Positions 26,454 to 37,264 are shown, counted from the stretch's first letter. The stretch: 64,000 nucleotides of DNA from Flavobacteriales bacterium UBA1937 (GCA_002337005.1 DDFD01000015.1:102116-166115); one strand, 5' to 3'. Notes: generated by a model not told the origin, from the letters alone. Numbers and translations are program-made.

Positions 26454-26828
26454 TTAGTGATAGTTATTCCTGTAAGTACCGGGAGTTTCTCCGGTCATTT
26501 TTTTAAAAAATTTGGAAAAATTAGATGGATCGTAAGTTAATATTCTTGCGATTTCAGAAATAGTAAGCTTATTTTCCTGCAACATTTTTTTTGCTTCTTC
26601 AATAATTTTAAGATCATAAAAATAACAGGGATGGTTTCCGGTTTCTTTCTGAATAATATGTGTTAAATGCTTGTGAGATATACATAGTTTTGCAGCAATT
26701 TCATTAATTTTCATAAACTCTGCAGTATTCCCTGAAATTACTTCTGAAATATGATGATTTAAGAATATAAAATATTCTTCTGTGATTTCTACATTTCTTT
26801 TTGAAGAATCCTGTTTTGCTTTATTCAT
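26454..26828 (-). CDS. Short AraC family regulator (HTH domain only)
   Basis: The 124-residue protein consists almost only of the AraC DNA-binding domain: KINEIAAKLCISHKHLTHIIQKETG and LTISEIARILTYDPSNFSKFFKKMTGETPG. No sensing domain is encoded upstream, so it is either a naturally short AraC protein or a truncated gene. It probably regulates the downstream SDR-channel-LCIB operon. Confidence 0.8.
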   Translation of the reverse strand: MNKAKQDSSKRNVEITEEYFIFLNHHISEVISGNTAEFMKINEIAAKLCISHKHLTHIIQKETGNHPCYFYDLKIIEEAKKMLQENKLTISEIARILTYDPSNFSKFFKKMTGETPGTYRNNYH

Positions 26829-26984
26829 ATCTTAAATTACAAAGATGCTTTTTTCGGTATATTTATTCATGGTGAACTTTTCACATATTATAATTTAATT
26901 ATCCTTATTCAGTAATAATGTAAATATTTTTATAGCGGGTAGTTTTCAAAATGTACAAAGTCACTATATTTTTATAGAATAAGT

Positions 26985-27296
26985 TTACTTTAATTTATTC
27001 TTAAACAAAAGAAATACAATTTTAAATTCTGGTATATGATTTTTATAATAAAATATATTTCTTAGCGGAATACCAAAAATATATTCTGTAATAATAATAT
27101 CATCCACTATGTCATCTTTCATAAGAAATGCTATTTCATCTTTTAAAATAAAGTTTCTTCTTTTATTATAAAACCAAACTTCATTATTTTCATAATAAGT
27201 ATGAGGTAATCCTAATTTTTGTAAGACAAATTCACTATTCCTCTCTAAATAAAGGTTTAAATAATGCTTTATTTTTTGTATTTGTTTATTGTCCAT
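26985..27296 (-). CDS. Small conserved cytoplasmic protein, last gene of surface module A
   Basis: I do not recognise a named family. The 103-residue protein is paralogous to the 95-residue protein at 45363-45650. Both begin M(D/N)(N/K)KQIQK-like and share a pattern of a positively charged helix, ELG/LGLP, a YF-rich middle, FxxDEIxFxxxxxxVxDIxITE, xxIxLRNxFYxxxxIPExKI. Each closes an operon of secreted proteins. A role in regulation, chaperoning or toxin neutralisation for these proteins is possible but not shown. Confidence 0.6.
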   Translation of the reverse strand: MDNKQIQKIKHYLNLYLERNSEFVLQKLGLPHTYYENNEVWFYNKRRNFILKDEIAFLMKDDIVDDIIITEYIFGIPLRNIFYYKNHIPEFKIVFLLFKNKLK

Positions 27297-27387
27297 TCAA
27301 TAAAATTGTATTTCCTATAATCTTCTTTAATTATTTATCCTGTTTGTAATGTGCCAAATGTCTTTTTCACATCTGAAAACAGATAAT

Positions 27388-28041
27388 TTATGGTTTCCAG
27401 AAACTCCAAATAGTTCCATTATATACTGCGAGCTGTTTCTTTACCGTATCATACACCATCATACCTGGTGAGGGGTTTTGTATGGTAAGGTGCGGGCTTG
27501 CTACATTTGGCAAAACCATCGCTTTGTTTGTGTCTGTCAGTACAAGAATACCTTGTGTAGTATCTGTAGCTCCGTTAGCCCCTATGGCGGACTTGGCATT
27601 TTCGAGTTCTTTCTTACCATCCTGTAATGATGAATCAACGGCATTGAACTGTGTGAAAGTAACATTATTATTAGACGCATCTTTTACAATTAAAGGAAAT
27701 GCAGGATCGCCAGTAAGGTCAAACCATACTCCATTCTTTCTGTATTTCATTTTCTTGTCTGAAAGATCAAAAATAATGGTTCCATCTACCACCGTTCCCT
27801 GCATTCCTCTGTAACCTGCACCTGTAGATGAATTATAGATTACAGGATTATCAGCAACAGTGGATACCCATGGTGCTACGATTCCTTTGGCATTATCTGA
27901 AGAATCATAAAATTCAAGAGATACATTTGGATTATTGGTAATACCGTCTGCTAATTTGGTGATGCTTTGTTTTCCTATTGCAACCTGAGAAAATAAAGCT
28001 TCGGCATAAAATATAGACAGGGTTATTATAAACTTTTTCAT
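27388..28041 (-). CDS. Secreted protein with C-terminal GMMVYD motif
   Basis: The 217-residue product has a signal peptide ending near FSQ (residue 19) and a typical start of mature protein, VAIGKQ. The C-terminus (IQNPSPGMMVYDTVKKQLAVYNGTIWSFW) matches the C-terminal motif of the upstream 2358-residue protein (PIEGMMVYDEEADCLKVY), a form common in flavobacterial surface proteins. It lacks an obvious T9SS sorting domain. A hairpin lies between the two genes. Confidence 0.7.
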   Translation of the reverse strand: MKKFIITLSIFYAEALFSQVAIGKQSITKLADGITNNPNVSLEFYDSSDNAKGIVAPWVSTVADNPVIYNSSTGAGYRGMQGTVVDGTIIFDLSDKKMKYRKNGVWFDLTGDPAFPLIVKDASNNNVTFTQFNAVDSSLQDGKKELENAKSAIGANGATDTTQGILVLTDTNKAMVLPNVASPHLTIQNPSPGMMVYDTVKKQLAVYNGTIWSFWKP

Positions 28042-28086
28042 TTGTATATTATGTTTTAAGTTATAAGGTTTTAAAAAGTGAGAATT

Positions 28087-28120
28087 TTAGAAAGTGAAGA
28101 GACCAGCTCTCACTTTCTAA
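28087..28120 (-). terminator. Hairpin between giant gene and 217-aa gene
   Basis: TTAGAAAGTGA with GAG pairs with CTCTCACTTTCTAA across a short loop, a stem of about 13 bp with one bulged A. It lies in the intergenic gap of the operon, so it may end some transcripts of the giant gene or shield the RNA end. Confidence 0.45.
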
Positions 28121-28141
28121 CTTCTTCACGTTTTAGAAAAT

Positions 28142-31100
28142 TTAGTCCGGACAAGCCTGTGTGTTCATACAATGCCAGCCAGGAGTAGCATCTCCTTCTT
28201 TGGTGGTATACACTTTCAGACAGTCTGCTTCTTCGTCGTATACCATCATTCCTTCTATCGGATTGGCAATTGTACTCAATGCAGCGGTTGTAGGAATCCT
28301 GTTTACAACAAATCCTTTTTCTTTGGATTCTAAAGCTGTCCATGCTCCTTTGCGTACCATTGGCCAGTTGCTGTTATTTACACCTGCTCTTCCTAATGCC
28401 GTAATACCATGTTTGGTTTCTAAAACTGTTCCGGAAACTGCTGCTGGTTTGTAGCAAGCTGTTGCACAAACCTTGGCAAAAGTAATAGAGCTGTCTTCCC
28501 AGAAAGTTACTCCTCTTACACTAGCAGTTCCGATATTGTTATCTACGAAACTGGTTCCGTTAGAAAATGCAGAGTAACGCCATGTATAAGAACCTCCTGG
28601 CATCATTGCACTGCTATTCACAGCTTCTGATCCGTCATTTCTGATTGCGGGGTTGGCAAGTTGTTTTATCCAGAATCCAGATTGATTATTTGAAATAGTA
28701 GCAAACCTGTTTCCATTAGCATACGCATTAAGCACATGTGTTTTTACTACATATCCTGCTGGTGTTGCTGGATAATTACCGATGCTGATATTGAAGCTAC
28801 CTAAAGGATTCAACTCTCCACCTGCAATTTTGCTTGTGAATATGTTATCAATATGATTATTCGATACCATAAGAGTTTCAATAGTAGAATTATTGGCAGG
28901 CAAGCCATTATATAATCTCCCTGTTCCCGCTGAGGTTTTCGGCGCAATCACAACAAAAGAGTTTGCACCTATAACCTGTTTACCTAATCCTTCCCATTGG
29001 TTATCTACCCCCAGTCTATTATTAAGATCACTATAAGTTACCGGTACGGTAAATTGATTACCTATACTTGGTATAGCAGTACCACTGGATAATTTGTAAA
29101 TCATATTTACAGTACCTCCATTTGGTGCTATTGCATTAGCTGCTAATGTAGCATCTACATCTATAGTATAGGTAGTCTCGTCTGAGATACAGCCGTATAT
29201 GGTTGTATTTACCGTAGAACTGTTATTGGTAAGATCCGTGTCATTAGCGAATTCTACGCTTGCGACATTATTAATTACCGATCCTTCAACTGTTCCTACT
29301 GTTCCTGTAACGATAAATCTAACCGTACTACCATCTGGTAATGATGGTATCGTGAGCCCGGCGCCTTGCAATTCTGCAACGGTTACAGAAGCAGGGCAAG
29401 TAGCAGTACCTAAAGTACCAGCACCTGCAATACATGCAACACTTGTTGCCGTGAAATTAGGAACTGCAGGATCCTTTACAATCACATTACCTGCATTACT
29501 TGGTCCATTGTTGGTCACATTGATGGTGTAGGATATGTTGCTACCTACCTGAGCAGATAAAGGACCAATCTTATTCACCTGTACATCAGCGTCTACCGCT
29601 GCTGCTGCACATAATATATCAATAAGACCTGTGTTGTACGTATATTTTGGTACACTAGTTCCAATACCGGTAGTACCATTTCCTATAGTACCATAAGAAT
29701 AGGTACCTACAAAACCGAAATACAGATTATCTTTTTTATAGTTCATCGTGAATCTTCCACCTGTTTCCAGAGCGGTTATTTCATCACTCAGACCCATTCC
29801 GTCTGCATTGGTAGTATTACCCGGCATATAGGTAGGGTCATAATTAGTTGTTGCAGTAGTTTGACCTAATTTATAGCTATAATTATCTCCCCATCCCCAT
29901 TGCTTTTTATCGTTGGTTAATACATTAATTGTTGGATGTATGTCATTACCATGTTCACTTGGAGAGATCCATGCGATATTTCCACCTAATGTATGAGTAC
30001 CGGAAGTAGCCGTTACCTCTTTCCATACATTACTAGTGGTTACAGTACCATCGCCCAATTGTCTTGCTGTATTATCCCCCATTGCATAAAGCTTCCCATT
30101 GGTTGCTAAAAGGTAATAAGTGTGCTTGCCACCAGCTTGACTGGCTGTCATCCCGATCATTTTTGGGGTAATGCCATTAGGAACTGCGACTTCTGTTGCA
30201 AAGGCTCTATCGGTTCCGGTAAGAGCTACATCAGTACCATCACCAATAAAAGTACCTAACCCCCATGTAAACAGCTTACCTTCTGAGGTTAATGCAAACT
30301 TAGCACTACCTGTACCACGTACTGCAACAACATTGTTAAGTGTTGTGGTTGCAGAAGTTTGTACACGGTGCCAGATATTATTGTTAGCTGTATTCACCTG
30401 CATACCATCTCCATAAAGATAAATATTACCAGATGTACCTGCCAAAGCATTCATTGTCCAGGCTTCACCTAAACAAGTTACAATAGCCAATGATCCATTA
30501 GAACCAAACATCATTTTTACATCTGCCGGGGCAACATTTGCTGGTAAACCATCAGTTTTGCCATCAACAGTTATTTTGCTAAATCCGTTTGTAGTGGTGT
30601 TGCTGTTCTTCACCGCCCATGGAATAAGGTACGCACCACCATAGGTATAAAGCCCATCTGTAGTTAATAAAGCTATGTTTGGTGAGGTACTGGCACCACC
30701 AAGTGTTGCTTTCAATAGTGTCCCCGTATAGCTGAAACCATTCGCAGAGGTAATATCCGTTGGGATGAACAAGTTGGCAGATGGCCCACCTGCAGATGCT
30801 GCTCCTTGTCCCCAAATTTTATACGGACCATTTTTCTCTTTTGCTATAATAGTATGATCACCTGCTACCAAATTGTCATACTCTACGGTATTAGGGTTTG
30901 TTGCATTTAGGTAAGTATTCTCGTTACAACCTGTTGTACAGTAGCTTACCAAAGCACAACTTGCATACTCCGGGTCTGTAGATACATAATTCTTAACTAC
31001 GACTGTTGAATAAGCAGGGTCGAAGCAGTCTGCTACATTTGTACTAATATTAAATGCATAATAAGTACCCGTTCCTACTGCTGCAGGGTTGGTTACCTGT

Positions 31101-34100
31101 GTACCTGTTACTCTTGTGGTGGTTGTCCACCATTCTACAACCGTATTGGCTGGTGGTGCAGCAAGCAAGGCTGTAGATAAATCTGCCGTAGTATTAAGAC
31201 ATATCTTAAGCTCTGCTTTTACAACTGGTGCAGAAACTTCTGCTCCACAAACATTAATTGTACCCGTACTGTAGCTATATGTACCTATATAAGAATTTTG
31301 TGATGAGCCAGATCCCATAGAACCATTAATATAATGCCCTGTATAACCAAACTTACGGCTGCATTGTTTTATATTCATCGTGGTATGCCCACCTGTTTCT
31401 ACTGCGATAATAATATCTGTTTCTTTCAAACCATTGGCAGCTGTACTTCTACCTGGCATATAAGTAGGATCCATTGGATTACTAGCACCACCAAGCATAC
31501 CAATATCATTGTCTCCCCATGCCCATTGCTTACCTCCAGTGGTCAGTACGTTGATTGAAGCAGCATATCCGTCATGTTCCTCTGGCGATATCCATACGAT
31601 GTCATCCAATACGCCTATGCCTTGGCCAAGTTGATTAGTTATCTTTTGAGGGCGTACCCAATTAGTTCGTTCTGTTGTTGTACCATCTCCCAATTGTTTA
31701 TAAACATTATTACCCATCGAAAACAATCTGTTATTGGTATCTAAAAGATAATAGGATACAACACTACTAGCGGCGCTTGTCATTCCGATCATTTTGGGTG
31801 TTACAGTGCCAAAGCCTGTTGGTAGTGCAACCTCGGTCGCATAATAGCGTGCTGAAGCTGGCTGTCCGTCATTAATATAAGTTCGTCTTCCCCAAGTATA
31901 AAGCTTACCATCACTTGTCTGAGCAAACAAAGAAAGTGGTGTACCTCTTACAGCTACAACATTAGTAAGATTGGTATTGGCATCTGTTTTTACCCTTGTC
32001 CATTTTTTTGTAGAATTGTTATTTGTTCCATCTCCGTTTTTTTCACCTGTAATCGAATATACCCAAGCTTCACCAGAGCAGGTTGTAATGGCCATACCTC
32101 CAAAACTACCAAACATCATCTTCACATCTGTAGGGCTTACTCCTGGTGGTAAACCATCGGCTTTGCCATCAACCGTAACTTTCCCAAAAGTAATTGAGGA
32201 ATAAACTCCAGATAGTAAGGACCCTGTAGTTCCCCAGGCATACAATCCATCTGTAGTTAATAGAGCAAACTGTGACCCGTTTTGACCTAGACTTGCCACT
32301 GTTGCTTTTAGCGGTGTACCGGTATAGTTATATCCATTGGCAGGAGTTACTGCTAAAGGCGAAAGATTGGATCCACTATTCGGTGCACTATTTTCCCCCC
32401 ACGCCTTAAAGGTACCGTCTGCCTCTTTTATAATAGTAGCGTGAAAGCTAGATACCATGTTATCATACTCAATAGTATTAGGGTCAGATGTATTAAGGTA
32501 GGTATTGGTGTTACAGCCATTTACACAGTAATTTTCCAAAAAGCCTGCAAAAGTAAAGAACTGCCCGTTTCCTAAGGTTACATTGGCAGTATTGTAAACT
32601 ACCCCGTTTACAGTAACTTCCGTAGCCATTGGAGTAAAAGTATCCAATGCATCAAAAAGAGCATCCGGAGACTGTACCAGATAAAGGTTTTTCACTCCTT
32701 GTCCTTTTGGCAATGCCACTGTTACTGTACCTACACTGTTGGTATTCTGTACTTTCCAAATGGCATCAAAATGAGAATTAACCTCACCGTTAGTACCAGC
32801 AGTATAGGATAGTGGAACTCTAAGACTTTGCTCCAAACCATTATCTCCTGTAAGAAGAAATTGTCCTTCTGTAAGGGTATTGGTATTGTCAGCATTGGTA
32901 TTAAATAAAGTATTACCAGCACCTATAATCAATTTTTGATTAGCATTTACACTTTTAGATTGTTTTTGGTATAAGGCAGAAATATTATCTCTTGCTATAC
33001 CAAATACATTATTGTAATAAGTATTATTAACCGTTCCGTCCCAAACCGTTGAGCCATTAGAACTCAGATAATTTCTGTTTTGTATTTTATCTAAAGTTTG
33101 TCCGTATTTGATGGCAAGATAAGATTCAACCTTGTTTACTTCTATATCAGTCAGCTTATTAGGAAAGATAATCATTTCATTCTGTTGTCCTACCAATTGT
33201 GCTCCTGCATCTGCCTTGCCCACCATCAAGGCATTACGGGTTGTAGCTGTATTTACATTTTGAATGTTGGTATTGTAGGTTTGATGAAAACCGTTTAAGG
33301 TAATATCTACCGCATTATTTCCGCTGGTTCCGGCACCATTTTGCCATGTACCTCCCCCTATGTAATATCCATTGATAGTATAGGTACTTTGAGGGTCGTA
33401 CTCCCCAATTACAGGATAGAATAAAAATTTATTTCCTGTAAAGCTGTATAACCCCGGATCATCCATTGCATTTCCGGCTCCGGATGCTCCAAAGCCAAAT
33501 AATGAAGATGCTGCACTGGTTGTATTCCCCGCAGAGAATAAAGCTCCTTTACTTCTGTCCAAGATATATCCTTGCGCATCTGCTGGATCATACTGCATCC
33601 ATTTTTGTGTTCCGTCATAATTTACCGTCGGGTTAAAGTTCACTAGCGTGGTAGTGCTTGAAAACTGAGGACGATAAGTCGTTGTAGATTGAGATAATGT
33701 AAAAGGTTTATTGTTAAACTCGTTCCATTGCTGAACAGTTGCATTATCCGCAGCTACCGTTATGCCTGAATCAGAGAATAGGGTTGATGCCGCATCTGCT
33801 CTGTACCAAGCAGATGAAAATACACCACCCGGCGCACAGACAAAGCCTGCTAAAGTGAAGAACTGCCCGTTTGCTAAAGTTACATTTGCAATGTTATATA
33901 CCACACCGTTTACAGTAACTTCTGCAGTCATTGGTGTAAAGTTATTACCAGTGGCAAATGTCTGGTCAGTCGATTGTACCAAATACAAGTTCTTCACACC
34001 TTTAGGCCATGCAACCGTAACTGTACCTACACCGTTTGTATTCTGCACTTTCCATACGGATTCAAAACGGAAATTAGCCTCACCGTTAGTACCAGCAGTA

Positions 34101-35218
34101 TAAGATAATGGTATTTTAAGACTTTGCTCCAAACCATTATCTCCAGTAATTAAAAACTGACCATCTGTCAATGCATTGGTATTGGCAGCATTTGTATTTG
34201 CTAATGTATTTCCAGCCCCTATAATTAGTTTTTGATTAGGGTTTTCGCTTCTTGATTGTTTTTGGTATAATGCTGAACCATTATCTCTTGCAATACCGAG
34301 AATATTATTCTGGTAGGTAGCAGAGGTGTTCCAAACTACGGTGTTATTTGAGCTTATATAATCTCCTAAAAGAGTTGTGCCCCATTTCACGGATAGATAA
34401 GAATCTACACGGGCTTTTTCTGCTGCAGTAAGTGGATTTGCAAATACAATAGCCTCATTCATCTGTCCGTCATGGCTTCCCCAGTTGGTATCACGGCCTA
34501 TTCTGAAAATACGGGCAGTAGTTTCCGTTCCTGCTACATTAGCACGATTATTATATACAGATTCGCTGCCGTTCAACCATACTTTTGTCAATAGGTTTGA
34601 TGCAGTAGAGCCAGCCCCATTTATCCAAGAAGACCCTGCTACAAAAGGATTTTTAGCAGCAAACGAATTGGTGGAAAGAGTCGCATAATTAGCGTTACCC
34701 GTATTCGCATAGAATAATAGCTTGTCATATGGCGCAGCGTTATTGGTATGCAACCCTGGATAATCCATTGTTGCATCAAATCCTGCTAAACCTGCAGCAC
34801 CAAGGGTATTCATTTTACCGGCTATATAGATGCTCCCCTGGGTACGGTTTATTATAGCATTTCCTGTCCCCGGATCTGCAGCCATAAAGCCTCCCTGTGC
34901 TGTTGAGTGACCTGCAGAAGTAAATGTTACAGTGGGATTAAAATTAGCTAATGTAGTCTGGTTAGAGAAAATAGGCTTTTGTGCTGCAATTGCCTGAACA
35001 AGGTTGTAACCTGTCCCCATTTGATCATTCCATTGTTGAATGGCCGCATTGTCTGTTGCTAATGTTGTGCCTGAATTGGAATAAACAGCTGCGTCTGCCT
35101 TGTACCATACAGTAGCTGTAACTCCGCCCGGCGACTGCGCAAATATCATACTACTCCAAAAGAGTAGTGCAATATAGAAAAGGTTTTGTTGTTTCATTGT
35201 TTTCATTTTTTGTGTCAT
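28142..35218 (-). CDS. Giant secreted repeat protein (LamG-like, RCC1-like and DUF11-type domains)
   Basis: This 2358-residue protein begins with a signal peptide (cut near FAQ, about residue 28; the first three Met codons are alternatives). Two large duplicated blocks follow. Block 1 is a LamG-like/DUF8202-like domain starting WYKADAA, then YRADAAS in the second copy, each followed by a VQNTN..GTVTVA..KG segment. Block 2 is RCC1-like (LLTTDGLYAWG, KQWAWGDN), also in two copies. Then comes a DUF11-type segment (VQVNKIGPLSAQVGSNISYTINVTNNGPSN) and a C-terminal GMMVYD motif. Such proteins are exported and act at the cell surface as adhesins or matrix proteins. The length (7 kb) is unusual. Confidence 0.85.
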   Translation of the reverse strand: MTQKMKTMKQQNLFYIALLFWSSMIFAQSPGGVTATVWYKADAAVYSNSGTTLATDNAAIQQWNDQMGTGYNLVQAIAAQKPIFSNQTTLANFNPTVTFTSAGHSTAQGGFMAADPGTGNAIINRTQGSIYIAGKMNTLGAAGLAGFDATMDYPGLHTNNAAPYDKLLFYANTGNANYATLSTNSFAAKNPFVAGSSWINGAGSTASNLLTKVWLNGSESVYNNRANVAGTETTARIFRIGRDTNWGSHDGQMNEAIVFANPLTAAEKARVDSYLSVKWGTTLLGDYISSNNTVVWNTSATYQNNILGIARDNGSALYQKQSRSENPNQKLIIGAGNTLANTNAANTNALTDGQFLITGDNGLEQSLKIPLSYTAGTNGEANFRFESVWKVQNTNGVGTVTVAWPKGVKNLYLVQSTDQTFATGNNFTPMTAEVTVNGVVYNIANVTLANGQFFTLAGFVCAPGGVFSSAWYRADAASTLFSDSGITVAADNATVQQWNEFNNKPFTLSQSTTTYRPQFSSTTTLVNFNPTVNYDGTQKWMQYDPADAQGYILDRSKGALFSAGNTTSAASSLFGFGASGAGNAMDDPGLYSFTGNKFLFYPVIGEYDPQSTYTINGYYIGGGTWQNGAGTSGNNAVDITLNGFHQTYNTNIQNVNTATTRNALMVGKADAGAQLVGQQNEMIIFPNKLTDIEVNKVESYLAIKYGQTLDKIQNRNYLSSNGSTVWDGTVNNTYYNNVFGIARDNISALYQKQSKSVNANQKLIIGAGNTLFNTNADNTNTLTEGQFLLTGDNGLEQSLRVPLSYTAGTNGEVNSHFDAIWKVQNTNSVGTVTVALPKGQGVKNLYLVQSPDALFDALDTFTPMATEVTVNGVVYNTANVTLGNGQFFTFAGFLENYCVNGCNTNTYLNTSDPNTIEYDNMVSSFHATIIKEADGTFKAWGENSAPNSGSNLSPLAVTPANGYNYTGTPLKATVASLGQNGSQFALLTTDGLYAWGTTGSLLSGVYSSITFGKVTVDGKADGLPPGVSPTDVKMMFGSFGGMAITTCSGEAWVYSITGEKNGDGTNNNSTKKWTRVKTDANTNLTNVVAVRGTPLSLFAQTSDGKLYTWGRRTYINDGQPASARYYATEVALPTGFGTVTPKMIGMTSAASSVVSYYLLDTNNRLFSMGNNVYKQLGDGTTTERTNWVRPQKITNQLGQGIGVLDDIVWISPEEHDGYAASINVLTTGGKQWAWGDNDIGMLGGASNPMDPTYMPGRSTAANGLKETDIIIAVETGGHTTMNIKQCSRKFGYTGHYINGSMGSGSSQNSYIGTYSYSTGTINVCGAEVSAPVVKAELKICLNTTADLSTALLAAPPANTVVEWWTTTTRVTGTQVTNPAAVGTGTYYAFNISTNVADCFDPAYSTVVVKNYVSTDPEYASCALVSYCTTGCNENTYLNATNPNTVEYDNLVAGDHTIIAKEKNGPYKIWGQGAASAGGPSANLFIPTDITSANGFSYTGTLLKATLGGASTSPNIALLTTDGLYTYGGAYLIPWAVKNSNTTTNGFSKITVDGKTDGLPANVAPADVKMMFGSNGSLAIVTCLGEAWTMNALAGTSGNIYLYGDGMQVNTANNNIWHRVQTSATTTLNNVVAVRGTGSAKFALTSEGKLFTWGLGTFIGDGTDVALTGTDRAFATEVAVPNGITPKMIGMTASQAGGKHTYYLLATNGKLYAMGDNTARQLGDGTVTTSNVWKEVTATSGTHTLGGNIAWISPSEHGNDIHPTINVLTNDKKQWGWGDNYSYKLGQTTATTNYDPTYMPGNTTNADGMGLSDEITALETGGRFTMNYKKDNLYFGFVGTYSYGTIGNGTTGIGTSVPKYTYNTGLIDILCAAAAVDADVQVNKIGPLSAQVGSNISYTINVTNNGPSNAGNVIVKDPAVPNFTATSVACIAGAGTLGTATCPASVTVAELQGAGLTIPSLPDGSTVRFIVTGTVGTVEGSVINNVASVEFANDTDLTNNSSTVNTTIYGCISDETTYTIDVDATLAANAIAPNGGTVNMIYKLSSGTAIPSIGNQFTVPVTYSDLNNRLGVDNQWEGLGKQVIGANSFVVIAPKTSAGTGRLYNGLPANNSTIETLMVSNNHIDNIFTSKIAGGELNPLGSFNISIGNYPATPAGYVVKTHVLNAYANGNRFATISNNQSGFWIKQLANPAIRNDGSEAVNSSAMMPGGSYTWRYSAFSNGTSFVDNNIGTASVRGVTFWEDSSITFAKVCATACYKPAAVSGTVLETKHGITALGRAGVNNSNWPMVRKGAWTALESKEKGFVVNRIPTTAALSTIANPIEGMMVYDEEADCLKVYTTKEGDATPGWHCMNTQACPD

Positions 35219-35428
35219 TTCATATTTTATATGTTTTTATTTGTTAATAGAGCCTTTGGCTTTGCTACTTGTTATCCCGACGGAAAAGGTGTCTGCTTAT
35301 TTAAAAGATCCTTTGACTGTTTCGCTGCGTTTTACAATCTGGAGGGTAAGACTCTTTTGTTCGCTCAAACAAAGAGTATTTGCTAAGACAGACAAAACAC
35401 TTTTGCCTGCCTATACAAAAACCAATGA

Positions 35429-36160
35429 CTAAGTAACACTTAGGGTTTTGTCAAAAATCGCTGTGCGAGGTTCTTTTAATAAAGAACCTACAGCATACTG
35501 CGTTATAACTTCCAGCGTATAGCTGCCGACATTCAATGCAGGAATTATCACGATAAGTTCAGAAGGATTGTTAATTACCAAATCACGTGTATCCACGGAG
35601 CTACGCTCGTTTGTGGTAATGTTTACGAAGAATATTCCGTTGGCGCTGTTATCGCCGGCTATTTTAATTTTGTTTCCGCTTATTTTCAGGTTTTTGCCCG
35701 GAGTAAGAAGGTTATTTACAGTACCGCTTTTCACATCGGTTACCTGAAAAATTGATGATGAGGTATCTGCTACACCAAGAATATTGATTTCAATATTGGG
35801 AATCTCGGCTCTGAGCTTCTCTCCCTGATTAAACTGGAACAAGATGGTGTGTTTCTCACTGTTGAAAGTTTCCAAAGGGCTGTCGAATACGCCGCGTATT
35901 TGTGTGCCTGCGGTAAAGTATCCTGTATTGATGGAGTAACCATCACACATTTGGTATGCCATTTCTTTAAGAAATAATTCTGTGGCATGCTCCATTGCGG
36001 CAGGGTTTACATCTGCACCACCACGGGAGACCGCAGATTCACAGATTTGCTTTACATTGAGTGACTGCTCACTTACGGTGCGGGCGATAAAATCATTAGG
36101 GTTGTCTTTGGTTAAAAAGTTATTGTAGAGATAAGCTTTAATTTTGTGTAAAATTGCCAT
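35429..36160 (-). CDS. DUF4469 protein with N-terminal HU/IHF-like domain
   Basis: The 243-residue protein has an N-terminal HU/IHF-like segment (about 1-130; DFIARTVSEQSLNVKQICE) and a C-terminal DUF4469/Bvu_2165-like part (about 130-243; ISGNKIKIAGDNSANGIFFVN). Members are common in Bacteroidota, often near mobile or secreted genes; the role is unclear. It precedes the giant gene by about 210 bp that hold a small hairpin (about 35350-35379), so a separate promoter for the giant gene is possible. Confidence 0.7.
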   Translation of the reverse strand: MAILHKIKAYLYNNFLTKDNPNDFIARTVSEQSLNVKQICESAVSRGGADVNPAAMEHATELFLKEMAYQMCDGYSINTGYFTAGTQIRGVFDSPLETFNSEKHTILFQFNQGEKLRAEIPNIEINILGVADTSSSIFQVTDVKSGTVNNLLTPGKNLKISGNKIKIAGDNSANGIFFVNITTNERSSVDTRDLVINNPSELIVIIPALNVGSYTLEVITQYAVGSLLKEPRTAIFDKTLSVT

Positions 36161-36652
36161 TTGTGTAATTTTTATTATTATGTTTTTTTAGTTTCTTTTT
36201 TATGCTTTAATAATCTGTATTGGCTTTTACTCTTAATAATCATATTGCTGTAATTCTCTGAACAAGCCAACTTATCAAGATATTAAGTCATGTTTTTCTA
36301 CCATATCTAAAGTCTCCTAAGAAGTGTTTGTATTAAAACCTACTCGTGCAAAAGCTAATCCTGAGTTGAATAAATAGAGTTCCTCTAAGAAAATGAAGCT
36401 TTTTAGTGTTTTTAAGAATATGTTATAATGGCTTCAGCTAAAGTTTTAATCTATTAATCATAGATAAATAGTGCTTAGAACAGATAATCTTTATTACCTA
36501 TTAAAAGTATTGGAAGGAGCCAAAATTTGAAATTGTAAAACTTATATTCTATAGAAAATATACTTTTTGATATGGTGATTATAATAAATAATGAATAGTT
36601 TGATACATGAATATGAAATAAGCGTAAGTCTTAACGGTGGAAAGATATACGT
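36161..36652. other. 490-bp gap in surface module A, no gene seen
   Basis: No credible frame exists in either strand. The stretch probably holds the promoter of the DUF4469 gene (minus strand) and untranslated DNA after the 203-aa gene. No copy of the 19-bp inverted repeat of module B is present. Confidence 0.6.
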
Positions 36653-37264
36653 TTAATAAGAAGGAGGCGGCCGAGTAAAAAACGAAGAATTGACCAAGCC
36701 CCCTTTAAGAAAAAAAGAAATTGTATATAGGGAATTTGTGTTTAATGAAAATGGAGTCTGATGATACACTGTATAATTTAGAATAGCAATTTTTGAAATG
36801 GTATTGGTAAGAGTTGCTACTCTAAATTGTTGTTTAGATGATTTAAAACTATCTTCAGAATTACGGGAAGACAGTTGAGTATTCACTTCTGGCAATTTTG
36901 TAATTTGCTCAGTTTTTACTTTTTTCAGAATTTTCTCAGTAACTGCCAGTTTTGTAATTTTCTTTAATTCTTTATGCTGAGTATATTTTTTATCTTCGGC
37001 ATTTATTGGCTGAATATTCTGAGAGATATTTTCTATCCCATAAACAACAGTACCTTCGTTTATGTGAATTACAGATAAAGTTAGCTCCTCTTTTTGAATA
37101 GCCTGATCGGAATCTATGGTATTTACTAAGCCTGAATTTTCAGAAGCAAAAATCTTTGTGGAAAATAATAACAGAAGTAATGAAACAAGAAACCCTAATT
37201 TCCACATGATACAACGAGGTATCATATTTTCCAAAATAGAGAATTTATCTTTTATCATTATCAA
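36653..37264 (-). CDS. Exported ~200-aa protein ending in RPPPSY, first gene of module A
   Basis: The family is not recognised. The 203-residue protein has a membrane/signal helix (about residues 20-40; LGFLVSLLLLLFSTKIFA) after a basic N-terminus, then a Lys/Ser-rich region, a hydrophobic C-terminal segment and the end RPPPSY. It resembles the 205-residue protein at 47780-48397 in length, charge pattern and its RPPPEII end, and both are first in surface-protein modules. The C-terminal PPP stretch may stall or engage a partner. Function is not known. Confidence 0.55.
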   Translation of the reverse strand: MIMIKDKFSILENMIPRCIMWKLGFLVSLLLLLFSTKIFASENSGLVNTIDSDQAIQKEELTLSVIHINEGTVVYGIENISQNIQPINAEDKKYTQHKELKKITKLAVTEKILKKVKTEQITKLPEVNTQLSSRNSEDSFKSSKQQFRVATLTNTISKIAILNYTVYHQTPFSLNTNSLYTISFFLKGGLVNSSFFTRPPPSY

